In this document: positions 45,641-55,564 of the stretch, one piece after another
How the letters are laid out: every line of letters starts with the position of its first letter
Position numbering within the stretch: position 1 is the first letter of the stretch
From: Nelumbo lutea
Taxonomy: Eukaryota; Streptophyta; Magnoliopsida; Proteales; Nelumbonaceae
Assembly (NCBI GenBank): GCA_022828595.1
Contig: JAKGHH010000005.1
Coordinates: forward strand, 62,801,655 to 62,865,654
Direction: 5' to 3'
Length of the DNA stretch: 64,000 bases
Program-made: the position numbers and the translations under genes
The notes under the pieces: generated by a model
Databases searched by the model: none
What the model was told of the DNA's origin: nothing
What the model saw: only the letters and a program-made list of their open reading frames with translations

Positions 45641-46089
45641 TGTAAAAGGCATATTACTATTATTATAAGCTGATCCATAGAAATACCAGACCTAATTTGG
45701 TTAGAATATTTGACCAACAAGGACCTACGCTAGACAGACCTACTTTCATGTCACTGTCTAAATCCAAGATGGCACTACGCCACTACCCCCTAGGTATATA
45801 AGCGTCGGTAGTCCTATCTTGCAGATTTATTGAAAACTTCTCACATGTCTCGCTTTCTCAATTCCAAATTCTTTGTTCCTTGTAACCGTTGTCAAGGCAA
45901 AACAGTTGGTATATTGCATTTCTAGATCAATCGTTGTTCTCTTTTAATTTGACTAGACTCCACCCAGGTGTCACTGTTCATTCTTCCACGATGCAGTCTT
46001 TCTCTATGTCAACGAGACCCAAAATCAGCTTCTCTATAATCAATACTAACGGGACCCGTGCGATTCATGGAAAATCTAAAAGATTTAAT
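45641..46089. other. Spacer
   Basis: No gene or repeat is recognised between the microsatellite and the AT-rich tract. Confidence 0.4.
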
Positions 46090-47390
46090 AATTTTATTTA
46101 TTATTAATTAATGTTAAACTAATGGACTTGGTAACCCAACGGCTAGGCCTGACCTAACTTGTTATTTTTCAAGTTTGGACAAGATTTCAGGCTCGTGGGC
46201 TCAAGCTCGGTCTTTCTTAAATAAGCCCAACCTGATACTATTACATATATAAAATAGTAATTATGTTATATATAATAAATATAAATATCTATATATATGC
46301 TTCTTAAATTATTAATAAATATCAATTTACTATATAAACAATTGTTATTTTTTATTAATTATTAATATTATAATTAATAATATTAATTAATTAATACTGT
46401 TAATTATTAAAACTATTGTAATTATAAAAAATACTATTAATTAAACTAACTCGTACCAGTATGGGTTGTAAAACCTCAAAACCCATTCTTCAAGCAAAAA
46501 AACCTGTCCCATTGTTGTCGTTCGGGAGGGTAGGGATGGGTACCCACTAGGTATGGTAAAAATTGTCATCCCTAGTTTAAATGTTGCATTCACTTGTCAC
46601 TATATCAAAGTATGAATTGCCATACCTAATTACTAAAAATACTATAATTATATAAATATAATTAAATGTAATTTTTTAAAAATAATTCTTGTTAATTATA
46701 AAATAACATATAATGTAATTAAATGTATTTTTTTTAAAATAATTACTGTTAATTATAAAATAACCATATGTTGATTTTTTTAATTATAAAATAATTACTG
46801 TAATAACTATTGTAATTAGTAATACTTCTAATTAATAAATACTGCTAATTACTAAAAATACAGTAATTATTTAAGTGTAATTAAAGGTAATATTCTAATA
46901 ATTTTAAAATAACCATATGCTGATTTTTTTAATTATATAAATAATTACTGTTAATTTTCTGATAATTATATAATTGTAATTACTGTTAATTAATAAATAA
47001 TCTTAATTATTAGAAATATTGTAATTATTTAAATGTAAATAAATGTAATTTTCTGATAACTACTGTTAAATAATTACCGTTGCTTTTTGATAACTACTGT
47101 TAATTATAATTAAATACTGTTCATTAATTATAACTAAATACTGTATTTAATATTAATTAATAAATACTATTAATTAATTGAGTACTGTATTTATCAAAAA
47201 TACTGTTAATTATAAAATTACCGTGTGTTGATTTTTGTTAATCATATAAATTATTACCGTTAATTATACAAAATAATTACTATTAATTTTCTGATAATTA
47301 CTTATAATTATAATTAAATAGTGTAAATTAAATACTGTATTCAATACTATTAATTAATAAATATTGTATTTTCTACACTAATGTTAATTA
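46090..47390. repeat. AT-rich imperfect tandem tract
   Basis: About 1.3 kb is built mostly from TTAATTA, AATACTGT and ATAATTACTGTTAATT words. A marker phrase AACCATATGTTGATTTTTTT occurs near 46762 and 46911 and, diverged, near 47220. That gives a rough period of 150 bases with one unit unmarked. It ends abruptly at element fragment C. Confidence 0.6.
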
Positions 47391-48335
47391 CCTCGCCCGA
47401 GCTCGTTTCTTCCTTGCCTCTGAGCTCAGGTAGCATGCGGATAGCAGTTCGGCGACTTCACCGGTGCCTTCTTTGATTAGGCCTAGTGCTGGCGCTGCTT
47501 GCCTCTGTGTTGCCGAGCTCGATGGGCCCAGATTGCTGGCCTGCTGCTAAGGCGCTGAAGCGGTTCTCCGTGAGTGGGAACTCGGGCTTGGAGCGCCGAG
47601 GTGACTTTGTTGGCGAGGTTCTTGACCCACCTGCGGGCTGCGAGGCTGGTGTGATCTTTCTTGGCTTTCGGCCCGGGGAAGAGGCCTGACTGTTAGGGGG
47701 TTCTGCGGTCGAGAAGCCTCTCCTTGGTGAGGTCGTCCACCTTGGGAGGAGGCCTTGACCGGCTTTGAAACAGGGTGCCGGGGAGGAGCGCCTGGTTCAA
47801 GGGTAACTGAGGGAATTGTTGTTGATAATGGTGTTGGGAGAGGTGGTGCAACACCTGGTGTTGCGGGAGTTGGTGCTGCTGGAATTGCTGCATTTGGGCC
47901 TGCATTGCCCGCATGCATTGCATCAGATCATCTATCTGGTTTTGGTGGGCTGTCAGTGGGACAACAATTGGTTCCGCGAAGTTCGTTTCGATGGGGAGTG
48001 GGAGAGGTGCCACCGCGTGTGGCACATTCAAGCTTGGGATCCCATCCACTGAAAGGGGGATGGTGAACTGCCCAATGCACACCGCCGGTGCATGAAGTTG
48101 CTCTCTAGTAGTGGCTGTTTCAGTTCCACGTCCGGCACTGCTGGAGTGGGTGTTGGAGTTTTTGAAAGAAGGGTAGGTAGAAGAGATTTAGAGGGAGGCT
48201 TTTAGAAGCATTCCCACAGATGGCACCAATTGATGGAGCGCAATCCAGCTGGTCTTAGCTGTCAACGAACTCGCCTCTGAGTTGGAGCATCGGGGAGCCT
48301 GAAACAGGAAAGAAGAGAGCTCAGGGGGGAACCCG
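47391..48335 (-). mobile_element. Tat-type fragment C: 5' gag, primer site, LTR piece
   Basis: In minus-strand order it has a 105-base LTR remnant (48231-48335), a primer-binding-like site (TTGGTGCCATCTGTGGGAA), the untranslated leader and the N-terminal half of gag. Gag includes IGQFTIPLSVDGIPSLNVPHA and the glutamine-rich MQAQMQQFQQHQ and HYQQQFPQLP. The expected gag ATG is lost in a small deletion relative to element B. The left edge at 47391 corresponds to gag position 52651 of element B. Confidence 0.8.
48231..48335 (-). repeat. Truncated LTR of fragment C
   Basis: TGATGGAGCGCAATCC starts it, as in 53048. It stops after GGGGGAACCCGGTG, where integrase sequence of element B begins. Confidence 0.75.
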
Positions 48336-49345
48336 GTGCTTATTCCAAAAGAAGTTCTGTATGTTCCGAGCCGTAACAGTTGCCAGAGGTTCGGCTTCTA
48401 TCCACTTCGTGAAGTAATCTACTGCAACAACTAGGAATTTTCTTCCACCTGTTGCCGGCGGGAATGGCCCCAGGAGGTCGATGCCGCATTGTGCAAAGGG
48501 CCATGGGCTGGTGAGGTATTTGAGGTCGGAAGCAGGTTGATGGTGGATATTGGCGTGCTTCTGACACTTGTTGCATTTTCTGACGAGCTCGACAGCTTCT
48601 GCCTTCACCGTTGGCTAGTAGTATCCTTGTCGAAGTGCTTTTTGGGCGAGTGCTCTGCCTCCCAAGTGTCCACCGCACAGGCCTTCATGAGTGTCGCGGA
48701 GTACGAACTCGGCTTCGGCAGGTTGCAGGCAACGCAAGTAGGGGAGCGTGTAGGACCGTCGGTATAACCGCTCGTCTATTATGACGTATTTGGCTACCTG
48801 GCGCTGCACCCTCTTGGCCGCATTGCATTCTGCAGGGAGGGTTCCGTCTATCAAGAAGCTCGCGAGTGGGTCGATCCAGCTCGGCTCTGCTTCCAGGACG
48901 GGAGCGACCTCCTCTGCCCCCCTGAGAATACTAGGCCGAGGTAAATCCTCTATGTACATGGTTCTCATGTTGTGACTTGTGCTGGCTAACCGGGACAGAG
49001 CATCGACCTCAGTGTTCTCTGACCTCGGGATTTGCCTGATGAAGTGTGACTGGAAGTTGAGCAGGGACTCTTTTACTTTCGCCAAATATGCGATCATGGA
49101 GAGCTCGCGTGCTTCATACTCGCCCGTAACTTGGTTGACTACGAGCTGGGAATCGCTGCAGATGACCAAGTGCTTTGCCTTTACCTTTCGCACTAAGTTT
49201 AGCCCGGCTATCAGTGCTTCGTACTCTGCCTCATTGTTGGATGCCGCGAACTCAAAGCGTAGTGCGTATTCTAATTTTGTGCCGCCCGGGCCGCATAAGA
49301 CTATTACAGCCCCGCTGCCTTGCTGGTTCGAGGAATCATCCACGT
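48336..49345 (-). pseudogene. Second RNase H and partial integrase of element B
   Basis: An open block of 242 codons (48615-49343) starts MDDSSNQQGSGAVIVL and carries NNEAEYEALIAGLNL, ICSDSQLVVNQVTGEYEAREL and the integrase zinc finger part DTHEGLCGGHLGGRALAQKALRQGYY. A stop follows where Trp stands in related copies. Integrase continues as KCQKHANIHHQP...FAQCGIDLLGPFP, in which the first catalytic Asp is kept, and VVAVDYFTKWIEAEPLA. It breaks at FFWNKH near 48336. Confidence 0.85.
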
Positions 49346-49379
49346 GAAGGATCCAGGGCTCCTCATCCTAGTTCGCGTT

Positions 49380-50960
49380 TCACCTGACCAGGAGAGATGC
49401 CACACTGGCTGCTACTTCACGGGGTTCAGACTCTATTGGCTCGGGAGCTCTGGGTTCGCCTGCACTGGGGACCTCGGGCTCGACCTGTAGGGCTTCGTGG
49501 CTGAAAGTGCACTTGGCGATAAAATTTGCCAGAGCTTGGGCCTTAATTGCGGTCTGGGGTTTGTACTTGAGATCGTACTCGCTAAGTTCGATGGCCCATT
49601 TCGTCAGCCTACCAGAGACCTCGGGCTTCAGCAAAACCTGTCTTAGGGGTTTGTCGGTTAAGACAACAACGGTGTGAGCTTGGAAGTACGGGTGGAGTTT
49701 CCGAGCTGATATCACTAGTGCGTAGGCAATTTTTTCTATTTGCGGGTACCTTGTTTCTGCTCCCTACAGAATTTTACTAACATGATAGACAGGCCGCTGG
49801 ACCCGATCTACTTGCTTTATTAATACCGAACTAACCACTTCGTCGCTCGCCGAGAGGTACAGTTCTAGGACTTCGCCCTCCTCGGGTCTGGCTAAGGTTG
49901 GTACAGTGGCGAGGTAAGTCTTTAGCTCGTCGAACGCAAGCTGGCAATCTCGGGTCCATTCGAACCTTTGCCTTTGATTGCCTTGAAGAAAGGTAGGTAG
50001 CGGTCTACTAACTTGGACATGAAGCGGCTCAGAGCGGCTATGCGGCCGTTTAGCCTTTGAACTTCTTTTACTTTCCGATGTGGTCTCATATCAAGGATGG
50101 CCTTTATTTTGTCCAGGTTGGCCTCAATGTCGCGCCGGTTGACAATGTACCCTAGGAACTTACCCAAGGTGACACCGAATACACACTTGTTTGGGTTTAG
50201 TCTCATGTTATACTGACGCAGAATTTGGAAGACAGAATCCAAGTGTGTTTTGACGACCATGTCGTCTACATAACATTCGATTTTCGTGCCAATTAGAGGC
50301 TGAAAAAGTTTATTTACAAGTCTTTGAATGGTCGCACCAGCATTCTTTAGCCCGAAGGGCATGACCTTGAACAGTACAGACCGAACTCGGTAATGAAGCT
50401 GGTTTTTTCTTGGTCGGACTGGTCCATCTTAATCTGGTTGTAGCCTGAGTAGGCGTCCAGGAAGCTTAGCAGCTCGTGTCCCGAGGTCGCGTCCACGAGG
50501 CGGTCAATTCGGGGTAGGGGGAAGCAGTCTTTTGGGCAAGCTCGGTTCAGATCGGTGTAGTCGATGCACATGTGCCACTTGCTGTTGGCTTTTTTCATCA
50601 GCACTGGGTTGGCTACCCAGCTCGGGTAATGAACTTCTCTTATGAAGTCCGCTGCGAGGAGCTTTTCGACTTCTTCGTCGACCGCCCTCTAGCGCTCCGG
50701 GGCTAAGTTGCGTTTCTTCTGTCTAATGGGTCTGACTACACGGTCAGTGTTAAGCTTGTGAGTTATGAGGCCAGGGTCAATACCGGGCATATCTGCCGCG
50801 GACCATGCAAAAATATCTAAATTTTGGAGTAAGAACCTCACCAGTTCAGTTCACAAAGGCTCCTTGACAGAGGCGCCGATCTGTAGAGTTCGCGTCGAAT
50901 CTGAAGCCGAGGTTGGGACTGCGACTAATTCCTCAGTGGGCAAAGCTCGTTCCTTGTCCT
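49380..50960 (-). pseudogene. Reverse transcriptase and RNase H of element B
   Basis: RT motifs are SKWHMCIDYTDLNRACPKDCFPLPRID, then after a frameshift near 50362 MPFGLKNAGATIQRLVNKLFQPL, the catalytic YVDDMVVK and FLGYIVNRRDIEANLDK. Seven residues present in element A (FSHELIQ) are deleted after VVKT. RNase H follows with LTDKPLRQVLLKPEVSGRLTKWAIELSEYDL. A TAG near 50690 replaces the Trp codon of element A (CWRAVDEE). Confidence 0.85.
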
Positions 50961-50970
50961 GCTCCGCAGG

Positions 50971-52950
50971 TCACTCTAGTTCGAGGTCATCGGCTACCTT
51001 GTTTTTTCCCTTTAGGGCAGCAACATAGCATTTGCGGGACTCGAGTTGGTCGCCCCGCGCTACCCCCACACCGAAGTCCATGGAGAACTTCATTGCCAGA
51101 TAATAGGTGGAGACCACTGCATGCAGAATATGCATAATTGGTCGCCCTATTATGGCGTTGTATGGGGAGGGGGTCACGACCACCAGGAAATCGTGGTTGA
51201 GTCTTACCGCGCACGGCCATGTGCCGACTTCAACAGGTACTGTTATTTTTCCCAAGGGTCTCACTTCCTCTTCGCTAAAGCCTACCAGAGGAGTGTGAGC
51301 GGGTTTCAAATCGCTTTTCTGCAACTGCAATTGGTCGAACGCCGATTTGAATAGTATGTCCACCGAACTGCCTGAGTCAACCAGCACACGCTGGACTTCG
51401 AAGTCGTTGATCCTTAGCTTTATGACGAGCGCGTCGTCGTGGGGGTAGTGAACACCTCGTGCGCCGTCTTCTGTAAAAAAGATCGGTTCTTCCTTCTTCG
51501 GCCTCTTGGGAGGGTTATGCTCCTCTCGGGCTGCTTCACGAACTGACGTCCTTGCTTCCGCCGAAGTGCATCCTGCCACCACCGAACCGACCACTATCAC
51601 GTGGATGGTTCCCCGGATTGGCCTTTCTTCTGGGGGAGGTCGCTGCAAGACTTCGGCCGGTCTGTTGCTCGACTCGGGGACATCCTTTCCGTGTTCCCCT
51701 TGCCGACCTGCTTTATTACTATTGTCGTAGTGTACAAAATTTCTTAAGTACCCGCGACGGATGAGTCTTTCTATCTCGTCGCGGAGATTATTACATTGCT
51801 CAGTGCTATGACCGTGATCTTTATGAAAACCACAATATAAATTTTTGTTCCTCTCATTGGGGTTGCTCTTCAGGCGAGGTGGCCACTTTACGTAAGGCGC
51901 GTCCTTGATCGTCATTAGAATCTCGGTCCGCCTTGTGTTCAATGGCGTGTAATCTGTCCGAACTGCTAAGGGAGCTCGGGACGGCTGGCTCGGTTTCGCC
52001 TCTCGGTTATGGCCTCTTCTGCCATCGGGGTTGGAGGGCTGCTCGCCCTCTCTTTTTCTTTTTTCAACCCCGCATTCGTTGCTTTGGTTGATCTCTTCCT
52101 CTGTTCTCATAAACTTGTCCGCGAGCTTGAGGAAGTCGGCCACGGTTGCTGGCTGGCTAGCCACCATGTGCCATTTGAACTCTTTGTGCGTCACCCCTCT
52201 TTTGGCCGCGGCGAGCTGTACCGCGGGGTCTAACCGAGGGATCTGCAAACATGCTTCATTGAACTATTTGATGTAGCTCCGAATGGGTTCTCCCTCTCTT
52301 TTGATTACCTCGAAGATATTTTCCTTGGTTCTGGGACACCTTTTACTGGTGACAAAGTGCGCAGTGAAGATCTGCACGAACTGGGGCCAGCTTTTTATTG
52401 ACCCGGAAGCTAGGTTCCGGTACCAGGTGCGGACCACCCCTCTGAAGGTGGTGGTGAAGGCCACGCACATGCACGACTCGCTTGCCCTAGCGAGGTGCAT
52501 TTGCGACTGAAACACATCTATGTGGTCGTTGGGGTCAAAGGACCCATCATACTTGTCCAGAGGAGGGAGTTTGAAATCTCTAGGCAAGGGGACTACCAAA
52601 AGTTCTGCTGAAAGGGGGGAAGGAACTGAAAGAATGTGGGCGGTTTTTACCTCGCTCGAGCTCGTTTCTTCCTTGCCTCTGAGCTCGGGTAGCACGCAGG
52701 TAGAAGTTCGGCGACTTCGTTGGCGCCTTCTTTGATTGGGCCTGGTGCTGGCGCTGCTTGCCTCTATGTTGCCGAGCTCGATGGGCCCGGATTGCTAGGC
52801 TGGTGTGACCGCGTGTGGCACATTCAAGCTTGGGATCCAATCCACTGAAAGGGGGATGGTGAACTGCCCAATGCACACCGCCGTTGCATGAAGTTGCTCT
52901 CCGGTAGTGGTTGTTTCAGTTCCACGTCCGGCACTGCTGGAGGAGGCCAT
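50971..52950 (-). pseudogene. Gag and protease of element B
   Basis: The ATG at 52950 starts gag (MASSSAGRGTETTTTGEQLH). A deletion at about 52798-52812 removes the glutamine-rich segment that fragment C keeps. The capsid part (LPPLDKYDGSFDPNDHIDVFQ) and TRAHFVTSKRCPRTKENIFEVIKREGEPIRSYIK run to an in-frame TAG at 52264-52266. The same frame then stays open for over 420 codons: THKEFKWHMVASQP, zinc-knuckle-like NLYCGFHKDHGHSTEQC and protease VDSGSSVDILF. One nonsense codon is thus the main lesion of a long gag-protease frame. Confidence 0.86.
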
Positions 52951-53027
52951 TTCAGTGTTGGAGTGGGTGTTGGAGTTTTTGAAAGAAGGGTAGGTAGAAG
53001 AGATTTAGAGGGAGGCTTTTAGAAGCG

Positions 53028-53047
53028 TTCCCACAGATGGCGCCAAT
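53028..53047 (-). other. Primer-binding site of element B
   Basis: The minus strand reads TTGGCGCCATCTGTGGGAA directly after the LTR. The first seven bases after TT fit a tRNA 3' end GGCGCCA. Confidence 0.65.
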
Positions 53048-53986
53048 TGATGGAGCGCAATCTGGCCGGTCTTAGCTGTCAACGAACTCGCCTTTGAGCT
53101 GGAGCGTCGGGGAGCCTGAAACGGGAAAGAAGAGAGCTCCTAGGGGAACCCAGTGTGATAACTCCGAAGCTCAAGTCAGTAATCTCTCAAAGGCAAAGTG
53201 TAGACCAGATAGCGCAAAGTTCACATACCTTGTTTGTTGGGGGCAGGGGGTTCTTATAATCACTTCGAGCACTCGCTCCGAGGCCCTTGTCAGGTCGGGT
53301 ATGATTACCCTTGCGTCTGTCAATTCGGCCATCGTCCTTTCTGCTAGGACAGAACCGCCACTGTCTAACCGTCTCTCTAACTGGAGATGGCGGTGTCAGG
53401 TGGCCGTTTTAGAGTGCGTCCGTCAGGCGTCAGATCCCAAGTCAGTCAGGTGCGGCACCCTCGGGTACGGACTTCCTCAGTGTCAGGCATGGTACGGCTT
53501 GTTTGGTTTTGGTGCCCAGAAGGTGATGCGGAGTGGTGAACGAGGCGAAGTCTTGAGTTCGGAGGTATGTACAGGGCGGGCCAGTTCGGCGAGGTGTATC
53601 CCGAACTGTTACAAGTTTGGCCAATTCGGCGAGGTATATCCCGAACTGATAAGGTAGGCCAGTTTGGCGTGTATCCCGAACTGTTTACAAGGTTGGCCAG
53701 TTCGGCGAGGTGTATCCCGAACTGTTACAAGGTTGGCCAGTTTGGGAGGTGTATTCCGAACTGTTACAAGGTCGGCCAGTTCGGCGAGGTGTATCCCGAA
53801 CTGTTACAAGGTAGGCCAGCTCGGATTACTCTGGTTTGGGGCCAAGGGTGAGTTCGGGCCCCTAGTAGGGAGTTCGGTCCGCTGGTGTCCCCTTGGTGTT
53901 CGCGCCTTAGGCTTGTTTTTATGCCGAGCCGTTGTTTTTGCCACGTGTCACATAACTGTGAGGTCGGACCAAATCTTCCTTCATCA
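53048..53986 (-). repeat. 5' LTR of element B (939 bp)
   Basis: The LTR has TGATGGAG and CTTCATCA ends like element A. A minus-strand TATAAGAA-type box lies near 53254. The extra length relative to A is largely the tandem repeat at 53579-53824 in U3. Confidence 0.88.
53579..53824. repeat. Six 38-40 bp hairpin-forming repeats in LTR U3
   Basis: Units start at 53579, 53619, 53657, 53695, 53735 and 53774, with a partial seventh at 53814. The consensus contains CAGTTCGG...CCGAACTG, an 8-bp perfect inverted pair in each good unit, followed by TTACAAGGT. Element A has only one related motif in its LTR. The long plus-strand frames here only translate this repeat. Confidence 0.9.
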
Positions 53987-55564
53987 AGAACGAATCTAAA
54001 TCTTAGCATCCAAATTCATATGAAAACAGAGACTCGTTAGGAGATTGATGGAGAAGGCTGCCAAAAATTATAAGCCCAAATTAAGGAGATTCATGGATTT
54101 TTGACCAAATTTGAAATTCAAATAGGACTCGGAAGTCTCCGATATGAAATTTTAAATAGCGTATTGTAGCCTTGTAGGTGGAATTAATGGCATACATGGG
54201 CGGGAGACACTTGGGAAGTCCAAACGTCTCTTAACGATTGATTGGTTGTGGGATAATCACGGGGATTAAAAAATAAGAAAAATAAAAATAATAATAAAAA
54301 TTAGAATAGCTGATATGGCACAACCAATTTTAATATATATATATATATTAGATTGTATGAAAAACCAGCTGATGCCACATTTGACATTTCTATCGAAGTT
54401 TATTGTGTTCATGTTGAAAAGAACTACAAGCATTTCGTAATTGCGGTTCCATGATATGCAAGAAAAAAAGTTGGAATTCTATCAGAATCAACTGATGCAG
54501 CAAGTTCTCCCTTTGGATCCACGGGGCTACACAATGGGGGAATAGCTAGCCCATCCCCTCCCCTAAACCCATAATCCCCAACCTTGGTGAAAGATGTATT
54601 GATCCTAAAGGTTCAGTTTGTATATATATATATATTTGTATTTGTACTCTTTCCAAATTAAACTTAAATGTTTTTTCAATTTTACAAACATAGATCAATA
54701 CATTCTTAAACATAGTGACAATGCCAGGCGGCTTGGTCCTCCAAAAATAGAGGATATATATTTTGATGAAACTCACCCAACCTGCACATCTGAACGCCTA
54801 AATTTGGCAGACCATTTATAAAGTTATTTTCTAGAATTGTATTTCACTACTGCGAAAAGCACTGCAAGTGTACTCTGCTGTCTGCACTACTGGATGAAGT
54901 CTTTATATACAAAACAGAAATATCAATTAAGCCATTTTTGTTTGATAGAGAAACAAAATGTTGAAGAGAATTTTTTTACAAAATATTTGAAACTCCTTAA
55001 GATCTTCCCCTCAAACATTGCTTGTGCCTACCCCCATGTTCAACAATCTTTTACAAAATATTTGAAACCGTAAAGATCCTTCCACCGAAGAAAACGCACT
55101 CCGTAGGGCGAAGTTTCTGCGACCTTAAGCTTGACATAGAAGAATCTTATAATGGCCCATTGAACCATTCTTGTCTATGAGGGCCCATTGCCCAGTGATT
55201 TACTGATTACTGAAGGATATGGTTAAATGGTTAATAAGTAGGAGTTTAGGACAGCTGAATTATAGTGCACCAAATCATTTAGAGATGAACAAAAACTTCC
55301 TTGTAACTTGTAAGTGGAGAAAACAAATTATCGACCTTTCTTTCCAATTGTTACGAGAAGTGATTGTGTAGGATGAAGAAGAAATGTTTTTTGTTTTTTG
55401 AAAAATCTGATTAATCGGATTTGAATCCGATCCGTTTCCATCGAACAAAGGATTTGGATATTATATATTATTAATAGAATGAATCATAAATGACATAAAT
55501 ATTTTATAAATAATACAAATGGCTTGAATTTAGACTTTAACTTAGCCTCAAATGAAAATATGAT
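53987..55564. other. AT-rich spacer
   Basis: No intact gene is seen. At 54387-54465 a frame reads VYCVHVEKNYKHFVIAVP, faintly like the SAUR core; this is not enough for a call. TA-rich runs lie at 54333-54350 and 54619-54636. The phrase TTACAAAATATTTGAAAC occurs at 54976 and 55051. Confidence 0.4.

Larger units (their letters stand above)
48336..53986 (-). mobile_element. Tat-type Gypsy element B, 3' truncated
   Basis: It has the 5' LTR (53048-53986), primer site, gag-protease, RT, RNase H, second RNase H and integrase up to the catalytic core. The rest of integrase, the antisense gene and the 3' LTR are missing. It is close to element A in the coding part, but its LTR is longer (939 versus 709 bases) and carries a tandem repeat. 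No target duplication can be checked because one end is lost. Confidence 0.88.

Noticed and set aside
45419..45720. Frames with poly-Asn or poly-Ile
   Set aside because: They are translations of the ATT microsatellite.
53094..53657. Plus-strand open frame of 187 codons in the LTR of element B
   Set aside because: It reads through LTR U5/U3 sequence and the tandem repeat; no domain and wrong strand for the element.
54387..54465. Possible SAUR relic (VYCVHVEKNYKHFVIAVP)
   Set aside because: Only weak similarity over about 20 residues, with a stop directly after; not enough to annotate.
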